A stretch of 49,410 nucleotides of DNA, taken from CAJMSU01 sp964650315 (lineage in GTDB: Bacteria; Bacillota_I; Bacilli_A; RF39; UBA660). The notes beneath the pieces were generated by a model. The model had not been told where the DNA came from, ran no database searches, and was given only the letters and a program-made list of their open reading frames with translations. Location of the stretch: the NCBI GenBank assembly GCA_964650315.1, contig CAZYQE010000008.1:1-49410 (forward strand), read 5' to 3'. Position numbers and translations under genes: made by a program. How positions within the stretch are numbered: position 1 is the first letter of the stretch; the number at the start of each line of letters is the position of its first letter. Positions 8,159 through 17,039 of the stretch are shown piece after piece.

Positions 8159-8573
8159 CTTTTTTATCTTTTCCTTCTTTTTCTAGTTTTTTAACTACTT
8201 CTTTAGTTGCAGCTAAAACTTTTACTCTAACTTCTTCAGCAGCATCTCTAAGTATTGGTGTTCCTTTTTCAATAGCTAAATCTATTAATTCTTGAGACTT
8301 ATTAGATAAATCTTTTGCTGTAACTTTTGCAATTTTTATAGCCTTTTCTTTATCTAAATCATTTAGTTCTGCTTTAATTTCTTTGATTTTTTTATCAAAT
8401 TCAGCTTTAACTTCTTCAACATCAATCTCTTTTACTTGTTCTACAAATTCTGCTAACTTAGCTTTTAATTCAGCTCTTGTCTCACTACCTTTTTTAGGAG
8501 CAAATAAAACTCCTAATCCAGCGCCAATACCTAATCCTGCTAAAAAACCTAATTTTGATCTTTTTTTAGTCAT
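8148..8573 (-). CDS. YtxH domain-containing protein
   Basis: 141 aa. The N-terminal glycine/alanine-rich hydrophobic segment ends in the YtxH signature: GFLAGLGIGAGLGVLFAPKK followed by GSETR (about residues 9-33). A Lys/Glu-rich helical tail follows. YtxH is a general-stress, membrane-associated protein of unknown biochemical function in Bacillus. The start overlaps the end of the YtxG-like gene by 8 bases, and the poly-Glu codons of that gene supply the ribosome site. The order ytxG-ytxH is the same as in Bacillus. Confidence 0.85.
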   Translation of the reverse strand: MTKKRSKLGFLAGLGIGAGLGVLFAPKKGSETRAELKAKLAEFVEQVKEIDVEEVKAEFDKKIKEIKAELNDLDKEKAIKIAKVTAKDLSNKSQELIDLAIEKGTPILRDAAEEVRVKVLAATKEVVKKLEKEGKDKKEKK

Positions 8574-8865
8574 AATAATCTTCTTCCTCCTCTTCTAACT
8601 TGTTTTTTCTATTAAATACTTTAGAAACAGTGTTTGCTACAGTATTTATCGCTTTATCTCCTACTTTAGTAACAACACCAGCTGCTTTTGTAATTGTACC
8701 TAAAGCTTTAGTAAAACCACTTAATTTTTCCATATATTCATCAATTGCATTATCAACTTTATTAACTACTTGAATTAATCTAATTCCTAAAATAATTAAT
8801 ACAATTAATAATATGATACCACATATATATAATATTATAGGTAATACTGTATTTAATCCATCCAT
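8566..8865 (-). CDS. small YtxG/DUF948-like membrane protein
   Basis: 99 aa with one membrane segment (about residues 8-32) near the N terminus, an amphipathic helical region and an acidic tail (EEEEEDYYD). Size, topology and its place directly before a YtxH gene suggest a DUF948/YtxG-like protein; the sequence match itself is weak, so this is inference. The ribosome site is AGAGGTGTAATT. Confidence 0.6.
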   Translation of the reverse strand: MDGLNTVLPIILYICGIILLIVLIILGIRLIQVVNKVDNAIDEYMEKLSGFTKALGTITKAAGVVTKVGDKAINTVANTVSKVFNRKNKLEEEEEDYYD

Positions 8866-8877
8866 AATTACACCTCT

Positions 8878-9867
8878 TTATTCATTATTTTCTTCATACA
8901 TTGAATCAATTAAATCAAATAAGTTATCATCACTGCTTTCTTTATCAGTATCTTCTTCTACTGTAGGAATATCTTCTTTAGAATCTTCCTTTACTTCCTC
9001 TTTCTTCTTAGTTGTTCTTCTACCAGTAGCTTTCTCTTTACTAGCATCTTTATAATCATTATTATATTCTAACCCTAAATCATTAAAATATTCTTCAGCA
9101 TCACCAACAGTAACTTCTTTTACTTCTGGTTTATCTTCATCGGAACTTAAATCTACTAATCCTTCATCCTTAGTTTCTTCAACTTCTTCAACCTTTTCTT
9201 CTTTAGAAACATGTTTTGGTTTTTCCTCTTCAGTAGAAGCTCCATAAGCCTTATTTCTAACATCATCAACAGATAAGTTCTCTTTAGCATAACTACTAGT
9301 TAAACGAACTTCAGTTCTGTTAACAATTTCCTCTTTTTTATAATTCTTATCTAAAACACCATAAATTGGAGAAATAATTGGTGAAGGTCTAAACATTTTC
9401 TTTTCTGTTTCATAACTACCATAATGCATAACATTTACTTGATTAGCCTCATCTATCCCATATAAATGTCTTTCATTTGTTCTCTCATAATCATGTTCTT
9501 CTTCTACCGGATCAACAACTCTTATAATCTCTGGTTCATCAGTAGTTTCTTCTTTAGAATCTTCTTCTCCACCAAATTCTGAATCATCAATTATTGGAAA
9601 ATCATAATTATGATCTTCTTTATGTGTTAAAGGTTCTACATCAAAATCCTCATCTAAAGGTTTTTCTACTACTGGATCAATCTCTTCTGCTTCTTCCTTT
9701 TCAGGTAGTACAACCTTCTTAGCTATAGGACCCTCATCATGTAATTTTTCTTTTTTATCTTTTCTCTTTCTCTCTCTTTTTGGTTTTGGTTTAGCCTTTG
9801 GCTTTTCCTCTACTTCAACATATTCTTCTTCAAAAAGAGCATTCTTTAATTTGTCAAAAACACCCAT
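8878..9867 (-). CDS. acidic, largely disordered protein with an SPIISPIYGV motif
   Basis: 329 aa; I cannot assign it to a named family. The N terminus MGVFDKLKNALFEEEYVEVE looks like an amphipathic helix, similar in style to the membrane-targeting helix of SepF, but no SepF core domain follows. Next come a basic patch (residues 22-42) and a long Glu/Asp-rich low-complexity stretch. A distinctly ordered motif, FRPSPIISPIYGVLDKNY, lies at 159-176, and a hydrophobic C-terminal segment (LFDLIDSMYEENNE) closes the protein. Such short ordered motifs in disordered proteins usually bind a partner. It starts the run YtxG-YtxH with 12-bp spacing, so it is probably an envelope or division protein (inference). 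Confidence 0.7.
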   Translation of the reverse strand: MGVFDKLKNALFEEEYVEVEEKPKAKPKPKRERKRKDKKEKLHDEGPIAKKVVLPEKEEAEEIDPVVEKPLDEDFDVEPLTHKEDHNYDFPIIDDSEFGGEEDSKEETTDEPEIIRVVDPVEEEHDYERTNERHLYGIDEANQVNVMHYGSYETEKKMFRPSPIISPIYGVLDKNYKKEEIVNRTEVRLTSSYAKENLSVDDVRNKAYGASTEEEKPKHVSKEEKVEEVEETKDEGLVDLSSDEDKPEVKEVTVGDAEEYFNDLGLEYNNDYKDASKEKATGRRTTKKKEEVKEDSKEDIPTVEEDTDKESSDDNLFDLIDSMYEENNE

Positions 9868-9882
9868 AAGTTCACCTCTTAA

Positions 9883-10548
9883 CTAATCGTCATAACTGTT
9901 TACATCAATCGTTTCTTCATCAGATGGTTTTTTGCCTTTATTATCATATTCTTTAACATAATCTAAGAAATCACCATCATCAGACTTAGAATTAAATATA
10001 TTATAATCTTCTTCTTTATAGCTTAATACATTTTCACCTACTAAACTATCTAATACTTTATCGTTATATTTAACTGATTTAACTAAATAACATAAATTAT
10101 TAACTGCAGTAACTAAATCTTTCTTAGATACTAACACTTCTACTTTACTATAGTTAAATACACACTCAACAAAGTATTTCTTACCTACTTTATTAATTTC
10201 AATATAACCTTTTTTCTTATTATAATTAAGTTTCCTAGAATAATAAGCTTTCTTATCTACTTTATATTTAAGTTTAGTTTTATGATAATAACTAATAACA
10301 TCTACATAAAAATAATACTTATTATTATTCTTATCTTCTAATAAAGCATTATACTCATTTTTCTTAAGAAACTTAAGTCCTCTTGGAACATAATACTTAT
10401 AACCCTCAAAATTAACATTATATAGTTTAGAATTATCAGATAGTATTTTATCAATATTACTATTTATTGATGAATCACTAAGTGATCTAATACTACAACC
10501 TGATACTAAAATTATTAAACTAAAGAGTAAAACAACTATTTTTTTCAT
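9883..10548 (-). CDS. putative lipoprotein of unknown function
   Basis: 221 aa. The signal peptide with lipobox (LILVSGC, Cys near residue 18) predicts a membrane-anchored lipoprotein on the outer face. The mature part is Lys/Tyr/Asn-rich, with a beta-rich middle (YKYYVPRGLKFLKKNEYN...) and an acidic, likely disordered C terminus. It ends 15 bases before the start of the acidic disordered protein, so the two are probably co-transcribed with the YtxG/YtxH pair. No catalytic motif was seen. Confidence 0.75.
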   Translation of the reverse strand: MKKIVVLLFSLIILVSGCSIRSLSDSSINSNIDKILSDNSKLYNVNFEGYKYYVPRGLKFLKKNEYNALLEDKNNNKYYFYVDVISYYHKTKLKYKVDKKAYYSRKLNYNKKKGYIEINKVGKKYFVECVFNYSKVEVLVSKKDLVTAVNNLCYLVKSVKYNDKVLDSLVGENVLSYKEEDYNIFNSKSDDGDFLDYVKEYDNKGKKPSDEETIDVNSYDD

Positions 10549-10612
10549 AATTCACCTACTCTTCTTATTTCATTATATCATATTTTTTATAAATCTAAAA
10601 TTATTTTATTAA

Positions 10613-11245
10613 TTATTTCTTCTTTATCGCTTTAACACTATATATAGGTATTCCCCGACTAGAAAACTTATCTTCATACTCTGTAGTAATAAAATCTTCT
10701 TCTATACTACTATGTAAATCAAAACTAATATCTTCTAGAATATATCCAAAACTAGAAAAACTCTCTAATGAATAAATATATAAGTCTCTATTATCTGTTC
10801 TCATATATATTTCTTTATCATCTTTAAAGATATTATTATACTTCTCTAAAAATATTTTACTAGATAATCTTCTTAAATGATGTCTATTCTTTGGCCATGG
10901 ATCAGAAAAATTTAAATATATTCTAGATATCTCATGATTAAATACTTTATCTATATCTAAAGCATCCATTCTAATAATTAATAAATTAGTAAGATCTTCA
11001 TCTATCTTAGGTAAACACTTGGCTACTACACTATCATACTTTTCTATACCAATAAAATTAATATTAGGATACTTAGAAGCGTTTTCTCTAATAAATTTAC
11101 CTTTACCCATACCAATCTCTATATATATAGGATTATTATTACCAAATAACTTATTCCATTTACCAGAATGATTTAAATAATCTTTAACTAGAAACTTTGA
11201 ATTATTAAGTATTTCTTCTTTGTTTTTAACATTCCTAAGTCGCAT
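10613..11245 (-). CDS. trmB: tRNA (guanine-N7-)-methyltransferase
   Basis: 210 aa, typical for bacterial TrmB. The SAM-binding motif IEIGMGKGKF is near residues 41-50, and the family-specific NFSDPWPKNRHHLRRL lies in the middle. A C-terminal FSSRGIPIY is followed by a short basic tail. The enzyme forms m7G46 in the variable loop of tRNA using S-adenosylmethionine. The ATG is preceded by GGAGTGTTATT. It sits alone between the lipoprotein gene and a divergent small gene. Confidence 0.95.
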   Translation of the reverse strand: MRLRNVKNKEEILNNSKFLVKDYLNHSGKWNKLFGNNNPIYIEIGMGKGKFIRENASKYPNINFIGIEKYDSVVAKCLPKIDEDLTNLLIIRMDALDIDKVFNHEISRIYLNFSDPWPKNRHHLRRLSSKIFLEKYNNIFKDDKEIYMRTDNRDLYIYSLESFSSFGYILEDISFDLHSSIEEDFITTEYEDKFSSRGIPIYSVKAIKKK

Positions 11246-11327
11246 AATAACACTCCATTCACATATACCTATATTTTAACACAAATTAACTATATATCAT
11301 ATAATAAAATGATTAAAGGAGAGTATT

Positions 11328-11498
11328 ATGAATAACTTCCAAGTACCATATATACCATTACCTTATCCAAATAATATAGAATATGAAATTATTAAATTAA
11401 AAAAAGAAATTAAACAGTTAAAAGAAAGAATAAAGAACTTAGAAAAAGAAAATAAAGACGATTATTTAGAAAAAGATGATGGATTATATATGATTTAA
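11328..11498 (+). CDS. 56-aa protein with short coiled coil
   Basis: A small gene with all the marks of expression: a TATAAT-like -10 (about 11300), the ribosome site AAAGGAGAG six bases before the ATG, and its own terminator. The product has an aromatic/proline N terminus (NNFQVPYIPLPYPNNIEY) and a heptad-patterned helix (residues 20-45, mostly Lys/Glu/Leu/Ile), ending in DGLYMI. Similar proline/tyrosine-headed coiled-coil miniproteins occur in spore-forming Firmicutes and some are thought to be coat-associated, but I cannot assign a function here. Confidence 0.7.
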   Translation: MNNFQVPYIPLPYPNNIEYEIIKLKKEIKQLKERIKNLEKENKDDYLEKDDGLYMI

Positions 11499-11520
11499 GA
11501 ACTTTAAGTTCTTTTTTTTG
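11497..11520 (+). terminator. terminator of the 56-aa gene
   Basis: AAGAAC-TTTAA-GTTCTT followed by a run of eight T. It overlaps the stop codon. Confidence 0.85.
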
Positions 11521-11566
11521 CTTGAAATAAAACAATTGTGATATACTAATAATGAAGGTGATATAT

Positions 11567-12883
11567 ATGTATAAATTAATTACTTTAGATAAAAATAAAT
11601 ATGATAATTTTGTTAAAAATCATAAAACAAAATCACATTTCTTACAATCCTATTCATGGGGAGAACTATGCAAAGTAAAGAGAGGTTTAACTCCTCATTA
11701 TTTAGGGTTATTTGATAATAAAGATAAACTAGTTGGCGCAACACTATTACTACAAAAACATCTTCCAATGAATTTCTGTTATTTATATGCACCTAGAGGT
11801 TTTGTAATAGATTTTAATGATACAAAACTAGTTAATATAATGATTAGAGAAGTAATTAAATATGCTAAAAGTAAGAAATCTATATTTGTAAAAATAGATC
11901 CAGATATAGTAATTAAAAAATATAATTATTTAAATGAAGAAGTAAAACTAGATTATGATTATAATAAGATATTAAATAATCTAAAGAAACAAGGTTTTAA
12001 ACACTTAGGTTTTACAAAGAACTTTGAAACTACACAACCTAGATATTCTTTTAGAATAGACTTAAACCAATCTTTAGAAGATATAGAAAGCCATTTTTCT
12101 AAAACTACTAGACAAAGAATATCTAAATCAGAAAAACTAAATACTATAGTAGAAATAGGTACTAAAAAAGATATTAAAGAGTTTTATCATTTAATGACTT
12201 TAACTGAGTCTAGAAAAGATTTTATATCTTATAATGAAGACTATTATGAAACTTTATATGAAATATTTAATGGTAATAAGAATTCTAAAGCTACTCTATT
12301 CTTAGGAAAAGTAGATATAGATAAAACTATTAAAACTATTAAAGATAATTTAAAGAGCGTTAATAATCAAATATCTATACTTCCTATAGATAATCTAAGT
12401 AAGAGTGCTAAAAATAAATTAAAAGAATTAACTAGACAAAAGGAAAAATTAGAAAAAGATATAGAGAAATTTAATAATTATAAGAAAGAATATGGTAACA
12501 AATTAACACTAAGTGCTCATATGATTATTGAGTATGGTAATAAAGCTTGGGTATTATATGCAGGTAATCATAATATACTAAGTGAAACTTATGTTAACTA
12601 TAATACTTATTTTGAACATATAAAACATTGTAAAGAAGCTGGATTAGATATATATGATCAATTTGGTACTATAGGAGATTTATCTAAAGATAATCCTAGA
12701 TTAGGTCTACATGAATTTAAAAAGAAATTTGGTGGAGACTATGTAGAGTTTATTGGAGAATTTGACTACATTACTAATAAATTCTTCTACTTTGTGTTTA
12801 CTAAGTTAGTACCAATCTATAGAAATATCATAAAGAAGAGAAGTAAGAAGGAGCTTAAAGATGAAATTGATAGAACTAAATAA
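11567..12883 (+). CDS. FemX/MurM-type peptidoglycan bridge aminoacyltransferase, copy 1
   Basis: 438 aa with two GNAT-like halves of the FemAB family. The marks are SHFLQSYSWGELCKVKRGLT, the lipid-substrate region YAPRGFVIDF, and a C-terminal YDQFGTIGD followed by LGLHEFKKKFGG. A coiled-coil insertion (about residues 230-300) corresponds to the helical arm of FemA/FemX. These enzymes move an amino acid from aminoacyl-tRNA to the lipid II stem-peptide lysine. The ATG at 11552 lies inside the Shine-Dalgarno (GAAGGTG), so the start at 11567 is preferred. It overlaps the next family member by 23 bases. The amino acid added cannot be read from sequence. Confidence 0.9.
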   Translation: MYKLITLDKNKYDNFVKNHKTKSHFLQSYSWGELCKVKRGLTPHYLGLFDNKDKLVGATLLLQKHLPMNFCYLYAPRGFVIDFNDTKLVNIMIREVIKYAKSKKSIFVKIDPDIVIKKYNYLNEEVKLDYDYNKILNNLKKQGFKHLGFTKNFETTQPRYSFRIDLNQSLEDIESHFSKTTRQRISKSEKLNTIVEIGTKKDIKEFYHLMTLTESRKDFISYNEDYYETLYEIFNGNKNSKATLFLGKVDIDKTIKTIKDNLKSVNNQISILPIDNLSKSAKNKLKELTRQKEKLEKDIEKFNNYKKEYGNKLTLSAHMIIEYGNKAWVLYAGNHNILSETYVNYNTYFEHIKHCKEAGLDIYDQFGTIGDLSKDNPRLGLHEFKKKFGGDYVEFIGEFDYITNKFFYFVFTKLVPIYRNIIKKRSKKELKDEIDRTK

Positions 12884-14156
12884 AAAAGAATTTAAAAAAT
12901 TTGCAGATAAACACTCACAAATTACTTTTCACCAAACAGAACAATGGGCTAATCTAAAGAATGAAACTGGTTGGACTCCTTACTATATAGGATTAAAAAA
13001 CACTAAAGAGATTAAAGCAGGAGCTCTACTACTTGCGAAAAGATTACCTATTATTAAAAAAGTTATGTTTTATTCTCCTAGAGGTTTCTTAGTAGATTAT
13101 AATGATAAAAAATTATTAAAAGAATTTACTACAAAAATTAAAGAATATGTTAAAGAAAAAAATGGTATATTTATAAAAATAGATCCCTATGTAGAGTACC
13201 AAGAAAGAGATAATAATGGAGATATTGTAGAAAAAGGAAATAATAATAAAAAAGCTCATAAGAACTTAATAGATTTAGGTTATAAACACTTTGGTTTTAA
13301 TACTATGCAAGATACATTACAACCTAGATGGATGCATGTTATTGAAACTGATAAAAGAACTATAGATGAAGTTAATGCTGATATGGATTCTAAGACTAGA
13401 CAAATACTACGTAAGAATGAAAGATGTGGTATTACTACTAGAGAGATTGATAAAAATGAGTTAAAAATATTTAAAGAGATAATGCAAAAGACTTCTGATA
13501 GAAGAGAATTTATTGATAGACCATTCTCTTACTATGAAGCTATGTGGAATAACTTACATGATTCTGGTATTTTAAAGATATTAATTGGAGAAATAGATTT
13601 TAATATATATGAGAAGAATACTACAGATGAATTAAATGAACGAAAAAGTGCTTTAAAAGATAGAACATATAAACATGACAATAATTTATTAAAGATGAAT
13701 GAAAAAAAATATAAGTCTAGTAATAAACAAGATGAAGAAGCTATTAAGAGATTAGAAAATGATTTAGAAAAGATTAAGGGTTATAAAAAAGAGTTTGGAG
13801 ATAAGAAGGTATTAGGAGGTATTTTATTCCTTGTATATGGTAATGAAGTATTATCACTACTTGGAGGTACTCTAGATGATGTAATGAAGTTTAAATCAGC
13901 TTATACTATCCACTATGCAGGTGTTAAATATGCAGTAGATAATAAATATAAGAGATATAACTTCTATGGTATTACAGGAGACTTTAATACCAATAATCCA
14001 CTATATGGATTATATCTATTTAAAAAGAGTTTTGGAGGTCATGTAGTAGAATTATTAGGAGAATATGATCTACCAATAAGTAAATTCTGGTATCATACTT
14101 ATAAAATAGCTTTTGGTATTTATCACAAACTAAAAAATATAAAAAATAAAAAGTAA
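12861..14156 (+). CDS. FemX/MurM-type peptidoglycan bridge aminoacyltransferase, copy 2
   Basis: 431 aa, a clear paralogue of the preceding gene with the same order of motifs: ITFHQTEQWANLKNETGWT, YSPRGFLVDY, the coiled-coil arm near residues 250-305, then YNFYGITGDF and LYGLYLFKKSFGG. The ribosome site AAGGAG lies within the end of copy 1, so the two are translationally coupled. Two tandem enzymes of this type usually add successive residues of an interpeptide bridge (FemA/FemB and MurM/MurN are the known cases). A strong terminator follows. Confidence 0.9.
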   Translation: MKLIELNKKEFKKFADKHSQITFHQTEQWANLKNETGWTPYYIGLKNTKEIKAGALLLAKRLPIIKKVMFYSPRGFLVDYNDKKLLKEFTTKIKEYVKEKNGIFIKIDPYVEYQERDNNGDIVEKGNNNKKAHKNLIDLGYKHFGFNTMQDTLQPRWMHVIETDKRTIDEVNADMDSKTRQILRKNERCGITTREIDKNELKIFKEIMQKTSDRREFIDRPFSYYEAMWNNLHDSGILKILIGEIDFNIYEKNTTDELNERKSALKDRTYKHDNNLLKMNEKKYKSSNKQDEEAIKRLENDLEKIKGYKKEFGDKKVLGGILFLVYGNEVLSLLGGTLDDVMKFKSAYTIHYAGVKYAVDNKYKRYNFYGITGDFNTNNPLYGLYLFKKSFGGHVVELLGEYDLPISKFWYHTYKIAFGIYHKLKNIKNKK

Positions 14157-14176
14157 CTAAGTTACTTTTTTATTTT
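14148..14176. terminator. bidirectional terminator between femX copy 2 and the flippase gene
   Basis: A perfect 10-bp stem AAAAAGTAAC / GTTACTTTTT with a 3-base loop, T-rich on both strands, between two convergent genes. Confidence 0.9.
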
Positions 14177-15802
14177 GAATTTCTTTAAGAATCCTTTACT
14201 AAATACATTAACAATAGTTTTAGTTTTATAAGTATATATAAAGTATACTAAAGCTCCTATTAAGAAATATATAAGTATTATAACTAAATTAAATATTCTA
14301 TTATCAGAATATAATGGTATAAAGAATTTAAGTACTGATATAACTAATCCCATTAATATAGCGGCGCATAATATATCAAATAAATTCTTAACTAGACTTT
14401 CATAACTAATACCATATTTCTTTCTTATAACTACTAAACATATAATAAAAGATAATAAATAACCAATTATAGTAGCAGTAATAATACCATAATATGGAGG
14501 TAATTTTAAATGATTAAATACTCCTATTAAATAAGTATTAAGTAATATCTTAACTATAATACCAGAAAACAAACTAATTAATAATACTTTATAGTCTTTA
14601 AATACTTGCATAATAGAAACTGATACAGTAAATAAAGACATAAACAATCCAATAAATATTGAATATGATAAAACACTAGGTCCATAAGTACTACTACCAT
14701 AGAACAATGTCCAAACACTTCTAGATAAGAAACTAACCCCTACTGCAATAGGTATAGCTAAGAACAATACTATACTAATAGCTTGATTAATCTTTTTAGT
14801 CATATCTTGTTTATCTTTATCTACAAAACTCTTAGTTAAATTAGGTATTAAACTAACTATAACTCCCGCAGATATAGAAGCAATTATCATATTAAACTTA
14901 GCTGCCCAAGTAGATAACATACTCATAATAACTTCTGCATCACTAGTACTATATTTAGCATATTTAACTAATCCCTTAACTACAGTAACCATATCTACAC
15001 AACTATATAATGATTTAAATAAATCTATTAATATAAATGGTACTGCATAAAATACTATTTTATTAACTATTTGTTTAGTACTTATAATAGGTTCATTTAC
15101 TGGTCTAATCTTTTCATTAAATTTCTTCCTATTCTTAATTCTTTTTTCTACTAAATATAAATAAGATATAAAAGCACCTATAGTAGCTGCAAAAACAGCT
15201 ACACCAACAGCAGTACTTAAAGATAATTTAAATACTTTTAAAGTTAAATAACTACCTAGAATAATAATAGTAATTCTAACTACTTGTTCTATAACTTGTG
15301 ATATAGAAGGAGCTATCATAAATCTATGTCCTTCAAAATATCCTCTATATATACTTAATACAGGTACTACTAATATAGCTGTAGATATAACTCTAATAAC
15401 AAAAGTAACATCGGCTACACTATTTCCTCCAGATAAATTACCAATAATCATATTAGCAATCATTGGCGCACATATTATTAAGATTAAGAAAGAAATAACA
15501 CCTAATAATAAAGCTATTCTCTTACCAATAACAAAAGCTCTTTTTTTAGCATTATAATATCCAAGAGTTTGATACTCAGATACTATATTACTAATAGCTA
15601 AAGGTATACCTGCAGTAGATATAGACATAAAGAATAAATATATAGTATAAGCATACCCATATAAAGCTCCACCCTTATCACCTATAATAGAGTGAAAAGG
15701 TATAACATATAATATTCCTAATATCTTAGTAATAACAATACCCAAAGTCGCTACAAAAGCACCAGTAATAAAATTGTTCTTTCTCATAGACTTATCTTTC
15801 AT
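14162..15802 (-). CDS. murJ: lipid II flippase, MurJ/YtgP-type MATE-like transporter
   Basis: 546 aa, matching Bacillus YtgP/MurJ (about 545). It is a polytopic membrane protein with about 14 segments and the family's N-terminal signature (FVATLGIVITKILGILYVIP, then GGALYGYAYTIY). It is predicted to flip lipid-linked peptidoglycan precursor to the outer face. SpoVB and other polysaccharide flippases share the fold, so the sporulation paralogue is the main alternative. The ATG at 15802 follows AGGAGATATAAT; a second ATG five codons later lacks such a site. Adjacent femX genes act on the same precursor. Confidence 0.8.
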   Translation of the reverse strand: MKDKSMRKNNFITGAFVATLGIVITKILGILYVIPFHSIIGDKGGALYGYAYTIYLFFMSISTAGIPLAISNIVSEYQTLGYYNAKKRAFVIGKRIALLLGVISFLILIICAPMIANMIIGNLSGGNSVADVTFVIRVISTAILVVPVLSIYRGYFEGHRFMIAPSISQVIEQVVRITIIILGSYLTLKVFKLSLSTAVGVAVFAATIGAFISYLYLVEKRIKNRKKFNEKIRPVNEPIISTKQIVNKIVFYAVPFILIDLFKSLYSCVDMVTVVKGLVKYAKYSTSDAEVIMSMLSTWAAKFNMIIASISAGVIVSLIPNLTKSFVDKDKQDMTKKINQAISIVLFLAIPIAVGVSFLSRSVWTLFYGSSTYGPSVLSYSIFIGLFMSLFTVSVSIMQVFKDYKVLLISLFSGIIVKILLNTYLIGVFNHLKLPPYYGIITATIIGYLLSFIICLVVIRKKYGISYESLVKNLFDILCAAILMGLVISVLKFFIPLYSDNRIFNLVIILIYFLIGALVYFIYTYKTKTIVNVFSKGFLKKFKIKK

Positions 15803-15842
15803 ATTATATCTCCTAGTATCATAATAACATATTTTATAAAAA

Positions 15843-15864
15843 GAAAAAAGGAGTTAAACTCCTT
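15843..15864 (-). terminator. terminator of the Cse60-like gene
   Basis: Minus-strand stem AAGGAG-TTTAA-CTCCTT followed by TTTTC. It overlaps the stop codon. Confidence 0.8.
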
Positions 15865-16033
15865 CATTATAAACAATCATAGCTGAAAAACAAAATATTT
15901 GTTCTTCACTATATATACTAACACTAACTTGATATTTAATATCTATAACTTCCCCAGATATTTCATCTAAAAATTCATTAACTTCATCTTCTAAATCTTT
16001 TTCATCTTCAAAATCAAAAACTTTAACTCTCAT
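15854..16033 (-). CDS. Cse60-like sporulation protein
   Basis: 59 aa. It translates to MRVKVFDFEDEKDLEDEVNE, then FLDEISGEVIDIKYQVSVSI and YSEEQIFCFSAMIVYNEGV. The K-V-F-D...EKDLED..N.FL.E start and the IDIKYQV...EEQI.CFSAMI.Y end match the Cse60 family, a sigma-E-controlled small protein of Bacillus of unknown function. The ribosome site is GGTGATTAT. It lies 51 bases after fic with no terminator seen between, so read-through from the fic promoter is possible. Confidence 0.75.
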   Translation of the reverse strand: MRVKVFDFEDEKDLEDEVNEFLDEISGEVIDIKYQVSVSIYSEEQIFCFSAMIVYNEGV

Positions 16034-16084
16034 ATAATCACCAAGTTAATTATAAATATAAATATCCACAAAAATTGTTGAAAA

Positions 16085-17014
16085 CTAAGTAATTATCTTC
16101 TTTATTTTCATCTTACTAGTCTCTTCAGGTAAATTACTAGTATCAGTATTTTTTAAATTCTTAATATTATTAAAACTTCTATCTAATTTAGATATCTTTT
16201 GATTATTAAAGAATATCGCATCATCAGCTCTATTTAATATAAAATCAAACCAATCATTAATCTCATCATTAGAATCATGTTCTAAATCAAAATAAATATT
16301 ATCTAACTTATTAGCATAAGTTTTTTTATGCATAAGTATACCATGTGATATATTTAATGGACATAGTTTTAACTTAGAACCATATATCTTATTAATCATT
16401 TCAGTAAACTTAATATTATAAAGCATTCTACCTGTTCTACCATTACCATCAGTAAACGGATGTATTCTAATAAATAATAAACATACTAATGCACTCTTTA
16501 AAAACGGATTAGAATCTATTACTGATAAAGAATTAGTTTTATATATCTTTAAGAAATCATCCATAAATTTTCTTAAATCTTTACTTTCTACACCATTCCA
16601 ATATACTTTCTCTTCGCCAGTATAACTATCATAAGAAGATACTTTTATTTCATGTCCTATATTCCTATAACTCTCAATATCTTCACTATTATTAATAAAT
16701 TTATGTATTCTTTTTATACGGGCATGACTCATAGGTAATCTATCAAAAAATAAATCATTATTAAAACCAGAATAATTAATATACTTATTCTCTATAGCTT
16801 GTGAACTTTGATATTCCTTAGCTAAACTATCTATCCAATAATGAATAACAGAATAATCATCATATTTAGCTAGTTTCTTTAAGTATTTATCAAACTCTTT
16901 ATTAGTTTCTTCTAAGTGATTTAAAACTTTATCGTTAATCTTTATTCTATTGACATACTCTTCTAATGAAAAGTAATTAACTTTAGATAGATTAACACCA
17001 TCTTTTGGTCCCAT
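16085..17014 (-). CDS. Fic family protein (AMP/nucleotide transferase), class II layout
   Basis: 309 aa. The Fic core motif HPFTDGNGRTGR is at residues 185-196 with the catalytic His185. An inhibitory-helix motif [S/T]xxxE[N/G], here SQAIEN (71-76), comes before the core, which defines class II Fic proteins that self-inhibit. Fic enzymes transfer AMP or other phosphate-containing groups to protein hydroxyls; the target here is unknown. An upstream in-frame ATG at 17083 would place 23 hydrophobic residues over the promoter and transcription start; the start at 17014, preceded by AAGGGGTGG, is preferred. Confidence 0.9.
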   Translation of the reverse strand: MGPKDGVNLSKVNYFSLEEYVNRIKINDKVLNHLEETNKEFDKYLKKLAKYDDYSVIHYWIDSLAKEYQSSQAIENKYINYSGFNNDLFFDRLPMSHARIKRIHKFINNSEDIESYRNIGHEIKVSSYDSYTGEEKVYWNGVESKDLRKFMDDFLKIYKTNSLSVIDSNPFLKSALVCLLFIRIHPFTDGNGRTGRMLYNIKFTEMINKIYGSKLKLCPLNISHGILMHKKTYANKLDNIYFDLEHDSNDEINDWFDFILNRADDAIFFNNQKISKLDRSFNNIKNLKNTDTSNLPEETSKMKIKKIIT

Positions 17015-17039
17015 AAAACCACCCCTTAAAATTGGACAT

